Of a stretch of DNA of 6,086 nt, positions 1 to 6,051 are shown piece by piece. How positions within the stretch are numbered: position 1 is the stretch's first letter; the number at the start of each line of letters is the position of its first letter. The stretch is from Dehalococcoidia bacterium (GTDB lineage: Bacteria; Chloroflexota; Dehalococcoidia; Lucifugimonadales; UBA3495). Where the stretch lies: NCBI GenBank assembly GCA_022823105.1, contig JAJDXU010000089.1, forward strand, positions 1 through 6,086, in the 5' to 3' direction. The notes under the pieces were generated by a model, which was given only the letters and a program-made list of their open reading frames with translations, was not told where the DNA came from and ran no database searches. A program made the translations under genes and the position numbers.

Positions 1-604
1 TGGCGCCGTGAACAATGACGCCGTCGGCGGTTTCCTCGACAACGTGCAGCGCGACCTCGGTTTCGCTTTCGGCGCGCGTCTCGTTCTGCGGCTGCTGGCT
101 GCGATCCACCTGGGGGTCGCCCAGAGCATGGGTGAGGAACAGGTCGTTCTCCATGCAGTAGCGATGGTAGTTGGTGATGTTTTCGGCGAAGTCGCAGCGG
201 GGGTGCTTGACCTGGCCCAGAACGTCGCGGATGGCCACCAGGCCGTTGATGTACGGAGCCAGGATGTCCGGGCTGCGCCCCAACTGCCCCCATGACTCCT
301 CGTTCCAGATTTCGCTGTTGCGCCGCTGCCGTTTCAAGTCTTCCGGTGTTCGGGCCAACAGCCAGGAAAGGCCGCACCGGTTGCCCGTCTCGGGAGATAC
401 GAAGGTCATCTCGTCCTGGTAACGCGCGGAGTGTTGCAGGTCGTAAATTCGGGCCAACTCATGCACCATGCCGCTCAACGCGGGATGGCTGGGAACATCG
501 TCGACCCGTTTTCCGTCCAGCCACACCTCGCGCCCGTCCCGCAGGCTGGCGTTGTAGCGTTCGCCGGTCATCGCTCCGCTGGCTGTTTCAACAGTGAGTA
601 CCAT
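1..604 (-). CDS. 4-hydroxyphenylacetate 3-hydroxylase (HpaB) family flavin monooxygenase, N-terminal part, cut by the window edge
   Basis: The reading frame opens at the ATG at 604-602 and stays open to base 1, giving 201 residues; HpaB-family proteins are usually about 480-520 residues, so the C-terminal 60% lies outside. The start has AGGAG (615-611) six bases upstream. Seen: the family's N-terminal signature at residues 12-39 (MTGERYNASLRDG, then REVWLDGKRVDDV and a following HP), LGRSPD at 108-113, and NYHRYCMENDLFLTHA plus DPQVDRS at 145-169, followed by ETADGVIVHGA at 191-201. Known of the family: these enzymes use FADH2 supplied by a separate reductase (HpaC type) to ortho-hydroxylate phenolic substrates; relatives include PvcC and, more distantly, 4-hydroxybutyryl-CoA dehydratase. 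No reductase gene is in the window. It starts 48 nt after the epimerase stop, so it is probably co-transcribed with it. The substrate is not determined; the family assignment is firm, a 4-hydroxyphenylacetate substrate is not. Confidence 0.88.
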   Translation of the reverse strand, partial: MVLTVETASGAMTGERYNASLRDGREVWLDGKRVDDVPSHPALSGMVHELARIYDLQHSARYQDEMTFVSPETGNRCGLSWLLARTPEDLKRQRRNSEIWNEESWGQLGRSPDILAPYINGLVAIRDVLGQVKHPRCDFAENITNYHRYCMENDLFLTHALGDPQVDRSQQPQNETRAESETEVALHVVEETADGVIVHGA

Positions 605-652
605 ATTGCTCTCCTGCGCGCTTGATAGCCTGGCGCGTCGTCGGGCCGGCAA

Positions 653-1633
653 TTAGTCAAGGAATTCCGATTCCCGTCGCCAGCGAACGTAATCAGCGAG
701 CCCGGCAGACAAATCGTACTGTGGAGTCCAGCCAAGGTCGTGCCACAACCGGTAACCGGAAAGCGGGCCGCGTGTGGGTCCCAACGAACGGGCCTGGGCT
801 CCTCCGTCGCTGGGTGCTACCAGTTCTGTTTCGGGGAACAGTTCCGCCAGCGTGCGTTGGATCTGTCCTTCCGTCACAGGCATTCCATTGGTGACGTTGT
901 ACAGGTCGTGGGGCAGGCGCTCGGCATCGACCACCTCGCCCACGGCGGAGGCGGTATCCAGCACGTAGGTGTAGTCACGGCCGTGGTCGGAATCGTTCAA
1001 CTCGATGGGTTCGCCCCGCAACATTCGCCCGGTCCACTGGAACGGAGTGGACATATTGTCGCGGTGCCCGGTGACGCGTTCCATCGGCCCGTAGGGAGTG
1101 CTGAGGCGCAGGCTCACGGTTTCAAAACCATGCAGTTCGCCGTAGCGGCGGGTGAGCAGCTCGCTGGCGAACTTGGTGATGCCGTAGAGGTTGCCCGGTT
1201 CAGGAGGATCGTCCTCGTTGTAGGTCTGATCCGGGTCGCGGGTGAGGCCGTAGGCAGCGCCCGAGCTGATGTACACGAAACGCTGGACGCCGGCGAGTCG
1301 CGCGGACTCCAGGAGGTTGCCGGTGCCGGTGAGGTTGATGTCCAGGATGTCGCTGCTGCGGGCGGTTTCGAGGTCGGTGCGGTTGACGGTAAAGACGGCG
1401 GCGTGCACCACTATCTCGATATTGTGCTCAGACCGGATGGCGTCGAGTGCGGATACGTCGAGGATGCTGCCGGTAATGAAACGGACGCGATTGGCCGAGT
1501 CTCCCATGAAATCGGCCACCAGATCATCCGCAGGCAGCACGTCGAGGCTCACCACGTCGTGTCCCCGATTCGCCAGGTTTTTTACGATATTCGCTCCGAC
1601 GAAACCAACGCCGCCGGTTACCAGAATAGCCAT
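653..1633 (-). CDS. NAD-dependent epimerase/dehydratase family protein (extended SDR)
   Basis: A complete 326-residue protein with ATG start and TAA stop; a GGAG sits about eight bases before the start. Seen: the Rossmann glycine motif TGGVGFVG at residues 6-13, an acidic residue (Asp31) at the end of the second beta strand that favours NAD over NADP, HAAV at 77-80, the catalytic Ser124 in the strand ISSGAAYG (122-129), and the YxxxK pair Tyr150/Lys154 in YGITK. A substrate-domain segment RLSTPYGPMER (176-186) and the GRDYTYVLDTA stretch (218-228) are typical of the GalE-like extended SDR group. Length matches the family (310-340). Known: members catalyse NAD-dependent epimerisation, dehydration or oxidation, most often of nucleotide sugars. 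No glycosyltransferase or sugar-nucleotide gene is nearby; it sits between an SDR and a flavin monooxygenase, so a role as a dehydrogenase of a catabolic intermediate is as plausible as sugar epimerisation. Exact reaction unknown. Confidence 0.92.
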   Translation of the reverse strand: MAILVTGGVGFVGANIVKNLANRGHDVVSLDVLPADDLVADFMGDSANRVRFITGSILDVSALDAIRSEHNIEIVVHAAVFTVNRTDLETARSSDILDINLTGTGNLLESARLAGVQRFVYISSGAAYGLTRDPDQTYNEDDPPEPGNLYGITKFASELLTRRYGELHGFETVSLRLSTPYGPMERVTGHRDNMSTPFQWTGRMLRGEPIELNDSDHGRDYTYVLDTASAVGEVVDAERLPHDLYNVTNGMPVTEGQIQRTLAELFPETELVAPSDGGAQARSLGPTRGPLSGYRLWHDLGWTPQYDLSAGLADYVRWRRESEFLD

Positions 1634-1746
1634 TCACCGTCTCCGTTCCATTTGAGCGAGCTGCGTGCAGGATGTGACGCGCACATGGTGGTCGCATGAT
1701 ACATGGTTTGGGCGACAGTGTGCGGAGGCCGGCGGAAAAATGACGC

Positions 1747-2529
1747 CTACGGCGCGTTGGCGCCAGCCTCGATGCCCGGCCCCCAGGTAACGCCGAAATC
1801 GAACCGGGATGCCAACCGGCCGGTGAACGTGCTGGCGTCCTGCAAGGCCAGGTAAACGGCGCACGGGCCGATCGCGCTGGGGTCCACTCGTTCATGCCAG
1901 TCGCGTCGGGTCCAGGGGATGGCCGCGGAGCCTTCGCTGCGCAGACCGCCTGGACTGAGGATATTGACGGCAATGTTGTAGCCGCGCACCTCGTCTGCCA
2001 GACAGTAGGTGAACATGTGGACCGCGGCCTTGCTGGCGCTGTAGAGCACCCCGCCACCCTGGTTGGGATCCGTCGCCATCCTTGAGCCGAGGTTGATTAT
2101 GCTGCCCCGCCGCTGTTCCATCATCACTGGGAGCACGGCCCGGCTGCATAGATAGGGCCCATTGACGTTGACGCGCATGAGTTGTTCCCAACGGGGGGCG
2201 TCGATATCGAGTATTGACTCCCCGAGCACCATGAGACCGGCGTTGTTGAACAGCACGTCGATCCTGCCGAAACGATCCACGGCCTGCCGGACCATATCGT
2301 TAACCGCGGCCTCGTCGGTCACGTCACAGTCGACGGCCAGGACGTCGCCACCTGCGTTGCTGATTTCAGAGGCTGTTTCTGCTAGCGTGCCGGCGAGGCC
2401 CGTCGGAGACTGGCTGCGAGCGCAAATGACGACGCTGGCTCCCTCGCGGGCGTACTCCCTGGCGATGGCCCGGCCCAATCCGCGGCTCGCACCGGTGACG
2501 ATGGCCACCATTCCGTGCATCTGGCCCAT
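1747..2529 (-). CDS. short-chain dehydrogenase/reductase (classical SDR) family oxidoreductase
   Basis: A complete 260-residue protein with ATG start, TAG stop and a clean GGAGG (2540-2536) six bases upstream of the start. Seen: the cofactor motif TGASRGLG at residues 12-19, Ala37-Arg38 at the end of beta 2 (the arginine suggests NADP(H)), DCDVTD at 67-72, NNAG at 95-98, and the full catalytic tetrad Asn121, Ser149, Tyr163 and Lys167 (YSASK). SPGG follows at 192-195. Length is usual for the classical SDR family. The C-terminus is unusual: the common VDGG ending is replaced by a segment reading TFTGRLASRFDFGVTWG (234-250), so it belongs to a subgroup away from FabG. Known: such enzymes reversibly oxidise alcohols to ketones. 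It is the first gene of the left block after a 550-nt gap and lies 113 nt before the epimerase; the three left genes probably act on the same compound (inference). Substrate unknown. Confidence 0.93.
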   Translation of the reverse strand: MGQMHGMVAIVTGASRGLGRAIAREYAREGASVVICARSQSPTGLAGTLAETASEISNAGGDVLAVDCDVTDEAAVNDMVRQAVDRFGRIDVLFNNAGLMVLGESILDIDAPRWEQLMRVNVNGPYLCSRAVLPVMMEQRRGSIINLGSRMATDPNQGGGVLYSASKAAVHMFTYCLADEVRGYNIAVNILSPGGLRSEGSAAIPWTRRDWHERVDPSAIGPCAVYLALQDASTFTGRLASRFDFGVTWGPGIEAGANAP

Positions 2530-2555
2530 GGTTGTCCTCCGCGAAACGGCGATTC

Positions 2556-2579
2556 GACGTACCAGTGGGACGGTACGTC
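2556..2579. repeat. perfect 8-bp inverted repeat in the SDR leader (possible operator or hairpin)
   Basis: The arms GACGTACC (2556-2563) and GGTACGTC (2572-2579) are exact reverse complements separated by 8 nt. Two arms whose matching bases lie 16 nt apart (centre to centre) would suit a dimeric regulator bound about 1.5 helical turns apart, or the RNA could fold as a hairpin just upstream of the SDR ribosome binding site. A similar sequence, CGTACGTCA, recurs at 2895-2903. The repeat is visible in the sequence; the regulatory role is inference. Confidence 0.45.
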
Positions 2580-2616
2580 ATGCCTGATGATGTTCCGGGC
2601 ATGTTTGCCCACGCAT

Positions 2617-2622
2617 ACTATA
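2617..2622 (-). promoter_or_regulatory. possible -10 element of a promoter for the SDR gene
   Basis: On the minus strand this reads TATAGT, one mismatch from TATAAT, about 88 nt upstream of the SDR start in one of the few AT-rich patches of the gap. No good -35 hexamer stands 16-18 nt upstream, so the call rests on the -10 match, the position and the presence of a terminator upstream, which implies that the SDR block needs its own promoter. Confidence 0.25.
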
Positions 2623-3002
2623 CATCGGTGCGCGGCGACTGCAGGTTCGGTTCCGCACCGAGATTCGACGCGAGCAGTTTGGGCGATGACGAAACGGCGA
2701 GCACCAACCACTACGGGTCCATGGTGGCGACTCGGCTAGCGCTCAGTGTCGACGGGTTGGGCGCAAGTCGTCGGGCGATGTGGGAACGACATTCTGACCG
2801 CACATTCGCGACCACGGCGACGACCCAGAGGCCCCAGTGGATTTCGGCCTCTCGCTATCCGGACTGCCGTACCACAATCGGCGTAGGATGCCATCGTACG
2901 TCACCTGCGGAACCGTCGACCGGGACATGGAGGCGCTGTCGTACCGAGTGAAATCGGCGGAAGCCCCGCAGAACGTATTGGCTCACTGTGTGGCAAAGGA
3001 AA

Positions 3003-3026
3003 CCGGCCCCGTATGACCGGGGCCGG
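3003..3026 (-). terminator. intrinsic terminator of the ABC transporter operon
   Basis: A perfect 9-bp stem made only of G and C (CCGGCCCCG at 3003-3011 pairing with CGGGGCCGG at 3018-3026) closes a 6-nt loop. On the minus strand the stem is followed at once by TTTCCTTTG, a broken U tract, while the plus strand has no T run after it; this fixes the direction. It lies 53 nt past the stop codon of the last transporter gene. The U tract is imperfect, so termination may be incomplete and some read-through into the SDR block is possible. Confidence 0.75.
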
Positions 3027-3079
3027 AGCTCACTGGCGGGCTGGCAAGCACTCCGGGGAGAACGTATGCGCCGGGTTTA

Positions 3080-4090
3080 TCAGTAGAGGTGGCACGACAC
3101 TACGTGCCCGGGCGCCAACTCACTGACCGTCGGAATCACGGTGGAACACTGGTCAATTACGAAGGGGCACCTTGGGTGGAACCGGCAGCCCTCGGGTGGA
3201 TTGAGCGGCGATGGGACCTCGCCGGTGAGGATCATTTCCTCCTGTTCGATGTCCGGGTGAGATGGCAAAGCTGCGTTCATCAACGCCTTGGTGTAGGGGT
3301 GCGAAGCGTTGTCGAACAGCTCCCTGGTGGGCCCGAATTCGACAATCTGGCCCAGGTACATCACGGCCACCCAATCGCACATGTACCGGACGGTAGCCAG
3401 GTGGTGAGCGATGAGGAGATAGCTGACGTTGTATTCCTCTTGCAGGTCCTTCAGCAGGTTCATGATCTGGGCGCGGATCGAGACGTCCAGCGCCGATACG
3501 GGCTCGTCCAGCACGATGACTCGGGGTTCCACCGACAGCGCGCGGGCGATGGCCAGGCGCTGGCGCTGCCCGCCGCTGAATTCGTGTGGGTAGAGATTGG
3601 CGTGGTAACTGCTCAGGCCAACGTCTTCAAGCAATTTGGCGACGCGGTCCTGCATTTCCCGCCGGCTGAGATCCAGGTTGATCACCATGGGTTCGGCGAT
3701 GAGGTCGCGGACGCGCATCCGGGGGTTCAAGGAACTCCAGGGGTCCTGGAACACGGCCTGCACCGAACTCCGATAAGCCCGGCGCTCGTCAGCGGAGGAA
3801 TTTTGGATCTCCTTCCCCTGGTAGCGGATGGTGCCCTCAGTGGGCTCTTCGAGCTGGAGCAGCATCTTGGCCGTGGTGCTCTTGCCGCATCCCGACTCGC
3901 CCACGATGCCCAGGGTTTCGCCGGCGCGGATCTGGAAAGACACGCCATCCACGGCCTTGATGTGTCCGGTTATCTTGGAGATCAACAGCCCCTTGGTAAC
4001 CGGGAAATATTTTTTGAGACCTTCCGCTTCGAGCAGAACCTCGTTCGTAGTGTCCGCCGTTGGCCTGGCATCCAAAGTGGTTGTGGTCAT
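3080..4090 (-). CDS. peptide/nickel ABC transporter ATP-binding protein, OppF/DppF type
   Basis: Second ATPase of the importer, 336 residues, acting on the cytoplasmic face with the D-type ATPase. Start chosen at the ATG 4090-4088, which has GGAGG (4100-4096) five bases upstream and overlaps the stop of the upstream ATPase in ATGA; a TTG five codons further up would destroy this arrangement. Seen: Walker A GESGCGKS (64-71), Q-loop Gln115 in FQDP, signature FSGGQRQR (171-178), Walker B VIVLDEP (191-197) with catalytic Glu196, D-loop SALD (199-202), H-switch His229, and the oligopeptide-transporter tail with SHPYTKAL (263-270). The tail holds four cysteines, Cys302, 308, 315 and 333. The H-switch reads AHH rather than the usual SHD; the key histidine is kept. 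Known: this class imports di- and oligopeptides, nickel or other small solutes; the substrate is set mainly by the missing binding protein. Last gene of the operon, followed by a terminator. Confidence 0.94.
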   Translation of the reverse strand: MTTTTLDARPTADTTNEVLLEAEGLKKYFPVTKGLLISKITGHIKAVDGVSFQIRAGETLGIVGESGCGKSTTAKMLLQLEEPTEGTIRYQGKEIQNSSADERRAYRSSVQAVFQDPWSSLNPRMRVRDLIAEPMVINLDLSRREMQDRVAKLLEDVGLSSYHANLYPHEFSGGQRQRLAIARALSVEPRVIVLDEPVSALDVSIRAQIMNLLKDLQEEYNVSYLLIAHHLATVRYMCDWVAVMYLGQIVEFGPTRELFDNASHPYTKALMNAALPSHPDIEQEEMILTGEVPSPLNPPEGCRFHPRCPFVIDQCSTVIPTVSELAPGHVVSCHLY

Positions 4091-5079
4091 TCCAGCCTCC
4101 AGCAAGCGGCGTAATGGCCGTCAGTCAGGTTGAATTGGGGAGGATACGACTGGGAGCACTTATCCCGGACGTATTGGCACCGCGGTGCGAACGGGCACCC
4201 GGGCGGGAGATCGTGCAGCGTCGGCGGCTGGCCTTCGATGGAATAGAGCCGGTCGACGTCCTCCTCGAGCTTTGGCACGGAGGAAAGCAGAGCCTCGGTG
4301 TAGGGATGGGACGGGTTGTTGAATATGTCCCGCACGCCTCCCATCTCGACGATCTTGCCGGCGTACATCACGGCCACACGGTCGCACATCTTGGCCACGA
4401 TACCGAAATCGTGGGTGATAAAAATGAGCGCGATGTCCGACGCTTCCTGCAGTTCCTTGAGCAGTTTGAGGTATTGGGCCTGAATAGTGACGTCCAGCGA
4501 AGTCGTCGGTTCGTCGGCGATGAGAACCATGGGCTCGCAGGAGATGCCGATTGCGCCGACGACGCGCTGGCGCATGCCGCCGCTCATCTGGTGAGGGTAG
4601 TCCCTGACCCGGGTTTCGGCGGCGGGGATATTGACCTTTCTCAGGACGTCCAGCACCTGTTGTACGACGGTGCGCTTGGGGATATCCTGGTGAATCTTGA
4701 TGGCCTCGCCGACCTGGTTGCCGATGGAGAACACCGGGTTTAGGGACGTCATGGGATCCTGGATGATCAGGGCGATCTGGCTGCCCCGGATGGCGCTCAT
4801 ATCCTTCTCGGACAAGTCTACGAGGTCCTGACCTTCAAGCAAGACCCGACCCTCCACGATCTGACCGGGGGGGCTGGGGATCAGGCGCATCACGGACAGC
4901 ATGGTGACCGATTTGCCTGACCCCGATTCGCCAACAATACCCAGGGTCTCGCCTTTGCGCAGGTCGAAGCTGACTCCGTCCACCGCTTTGACCGTGCCCC
5001 AGCGGGTCTCGAAGTAGGTCTTGAGGCCTTCGACCTGCAGGACCACGGGGTTATCGGTGATTGTTGTATTGGTGCTCAT
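4087..5079 (-). CDS. peptide/nickel ABC transporter ATP-binding protein, OppD/DppD type
   Basis: First ATPase of the importer, complete at 330 residues (ATG to TGA). The upstream ribosome binding site is weak (AGGCGGA). Seen: Walker A GESGSGKS (50-57), Q-loop Gln107 in IIQDPM, signature MSGGMRQR (165-172), Walker B VLIADEP (185-191) with Glu190, D-loop SLD (194-196), H-switch His223 in ITHD, and the C-terminal oligopeptide domain with PSHPYTEALL (256-265). Four cysteines, Cys295, 301, 308 and 326, lie in the tail with the same spacing as in the partner ATPase. Known: D- and F-type ATPases form a heterodimer that powers the two permeases. It starts 58 nt after the permease C stop and ends in a 4-nt overlap with the F-type gene. 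All catalytic residues are present, so it should be active. Dipeptides, oligopeptides, nickel or glutathione-like substrates cannot be told apart here. Confidence 0.95.
   Translation of the reverse strand: MSTNTTITDNPVVLQVEGLKTYFETRWGTVKAVDGVSFDLRKGETLGIVGESGSGKSVTMLSVMRLIPSPPGQIVEGRVLLEGQDLVDLSEKDMSAIRGSQIALIIQDPMTSLNPVFSIGNQVGEAIKIHQDIPKRTVVQQVLDVLRKVNIPAAETRVRDYPHQMSGGMRQRVVGAIGISCEPMVLIADEPTTSLDVTIQAQYLKLLKELQEASDIALIFITHDFGIVAKMCDRVAVMYAGKIVEMGGVRDIFNNPSHPYTEALLSSVPKLEEDVDRLYSIEGQPPTLHDLPPGCPFAPRCQYVRDKCSQSYPPQFNLTDGHYAACWRLE
4096..4100 (-). promoter_or_regulatory. ribosome binding site that decides the F-type ATPase start
   Basis: GGAGG on the minus strand, five bases before the ATG at 4090-4088 and inside the last codons of the upstream ATPase gene. 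With the ATGA overlap it indicates translational coupling of the two ATPases, which would help keep their amounts equal. Confidence 0.7.
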
Positions 5080-5137
5080 GCTTCCGCCTGTTTATGGTTG
5101 GTGATTTGGGATTGCGGGGTTTCACCGTCGGAAGTAA

Positions 5138-6037
5138 TCATCCCAATTGGCGCAACCTGGGATCGAGACGGTCCCGGAGCCAGTCGCCGAAGAGGTTCAT
5201 CGACAGCACTGTCAGCATGATTGCCAGACCGGGCATGGTGGATATCCACCACGCGACGGCCAGCCGGTCGCGGCCATCGGACACCATGGAACCCCAGGCG
5301 GGAGTTGGCGGCGGGACGCCGGCTCCAAGGAAGCTCAGGGTGGACTCGAGCAGGATGACGATGCCGATTTCCAGCGTCGCCAGGACGATCAACGTGTTGA
5401 TCACACCTGGGAAGATGTGAATGAACAGGATGCGCGGTGTCGACGCGCCGGCTACCTTGGCGAGGGCCACGAAGTCCATGGTTTTAAGTTGCAGAACCTC
5501 GCCTCGGACGTTTCTGGCGAAGCGCGGCCAGACGGCGATGGCCAGCACCGCCACGATTATCATGAACGATTGTCCGAGGGCCAACACCAATACCAACGCA
5601 AGCAAGATGGTAGGTATGGCAAGCTTGATGTCCACCACCCTCATGAGGAGCTCGTCGATCCAGCCGCCGTACCATCCCGCGGCCAGGCCGCTGGCGACTC
5701 CGATGCCCATGCCCACGCCGAGAGTTACCGCGGCGACAACCAGGGAGATACGAGCGCCGAATATGACCCGACTCAACATGTCGCGGCCCAGATGATCGGT
5801 TCCCAGCAAGAATTTGTTGGTCCCGCCCTCTTCCCACGCCGGGGGAAGGTTGCGCTCCCGGAGACCGCCGCGCTCGGGGTCGTGGGGCGCGATCAGGGGC
5901 GCGAATAAACCGGTGACTATGAAAACCGCCAAGATGAACATCGGAATCAGCGGCCACCGCCGCAATCGCCAAGCCCTCTTGGCGATACGGACGGGAACCG
6001 GAACCGGCTGAACGACCAGAGTTGCTTCTGCTGCCAC
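5138..6037 (-). CDS. ABC transporter permease, DppC/OppC type
   Basis: Inner-membrane permease, complete at 299 residues. The start is GTG (6037-6035) with GGAGG (6050-6046) eight bases upstream; an in-frame TGA lies further up and no ATG lies between, so GTG is the only reasonable start. Seen: a short N-terminal cytoplasmic tail with basic residues (RIAKRAWRLRR, 17-27), a first membrane segment at about 29-50, an outer loop containing the family motif LLGTDHLGRDMLSR (77-90), then hydrophobic segments at about 97-120, 139-156, 157-175, 212-235 and 262-284, six in all. The EAA-type coupling loop that contacts the ATPases is at about 188-213 (DFVALAKVAGAS and following), and the LSFLGAGVPPPTPAWG segment (234-249) is a hallmark of DppC-like permeases. 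Known: pairs with a B-type permease to form the channel. It begins 14 nt after the B-type gene stop and precedes the two ATPase genes. Confidence 0.95.
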   Translation of the reverse strand: MAAEATLVVQPVPVPVRIAKRAWRLRRWPLIPMFILAVFIVTGLFAPLIAPHDPERGGLRERNLPPAWEEGGTNKFLLGTDHLGRDMLSRVIFGARISLVVAAVTLGVGMGIGVASGLAAGWYGGWIDELLMRVVDIKLAIPTILLALVLVLALGQSFMIIVAVLAIAVWPRFARNVRGEVLQLKTMDFVALAKVAGASTPRILFIHIFPGVINTLIVLATLEIGIVILLESTLSFLGAGVPPPTPAWGSMVSDGRDRLAVAWWISTMPGLAIMLTVLSMNLFGDWLRDRLDPRLRQLG

Positions 6038-6045
6038 GATGATGT

Positions 6046-6050
6046 CCTCC
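6046..6050 (-). promoter_or_regulatory. ribosome binding site that supports the GTG start of permease C
   Basis: GGAGG on the minus strand, eight bases before GTG at 6037-6035 and directly after the TAG stop of the upstream permease. It is the strongest Shine-Dalgarno match in this spacer and fits only the GTG start. Confidence 0.65.
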
Positions 6051-6051
6051 C

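Larger units (their letters stand above)
2542..2700. repeat. 11-bp direct repeat, two copies 148 bp apart
   Basis: CGAAACGGCGA occurs at 2542-2552 and again at 2690-2700. The related word GATTCGACG also occurs twice, at 2551-2559 and 2662-2670, but in a different order relative to the first word, so this is not a simple tandem duplication. The first copy lies immediately upstream of the SDR ribosome binding site. It may be chance similarity in GC-rich DNA. Confidence 0.3.
2530..3079. other. intergenic region between the transporter operon and the SDR gene
   Basis: This stretch separates the transporter operon's stop codon from the SDR start. It contains the transporter terminator (3003-3026), a possible minus-strand promoter -10 element (2617-2622), an inverted repeat in the SDR leader (2556-2579) and an 11-bp direct repeat (2542-2552 and 2690-2700). 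Short open frames cross it on both strands (for example 2743-2928 minus and 2532-2951 plus), but they lack ribosome binding sites, have no recognisable motifs and have arginine/serine/threonine-rich composition typical of chance frames in GC-rich DNA. I see no gene in it, and no recognisable pseudogene. Confidence 0.7.

Noticed and set aside
740..1699. 319-codon open frame on the plus strand opposite the epimerase gene
   Set aside because: It is antisense to a gene with complete SDR motifs; the translation has no family motif and is the usual shadow frame of GC-rich coding DNA.
1690..1712. TATCAT on the minus strand between the SDR and epimerase genes as a separate promoter
   Set aside because: The -10 match is fair but no acceptable -35 is present at the right distance, and no terminator follows the SDR gene, so one transcript is simpler.
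1524..2057. 177-codon minus-strand frame spanning the SDR and epimerase genes
   Set aside because: It overlaps two motif-complete SDR-fold genes in another frame and has no motif of its own.
2743..2928. 61-codon minus-strand frame in the intergenic gap
   Set aside because: No ribosome binding site precedes the ATG, and the Arg/Ser/Pro-rich translation shows no domain.
2532..2951. 139-codon plus-strand frame in the intergenic gap
   Set aside because: It would begin at a TTG inside the SDR ribosome binding region with no Shine-Dalgarno of its own, and has no recognisable motif.
4091..4105. TTG start five codons upstream for the F-type ATPase
   Set aside because: The TTG falls within the last codons of the upstream ATPase and overlaps the GGAGG that serves the ATG at 4090; the ATGA stop/start overlap is the better fit.
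3089..4114. 341-codon open frame on the plus strand opposite the F-type ATPase
   Set aside because: It mirrors a gene with all ABC ATPase motifs on the other strand, and its translation resembles no protein family.
5147..5908. 253-codon plus-strand frame opposite permease C, and a similar 227-codon frame at 4060-4743
   Set aside because: Both are antisense to well-supported transporter genes; their compositions (rich in Gln, His, Asp, Gly) are typical of reverse-frame artefacts.
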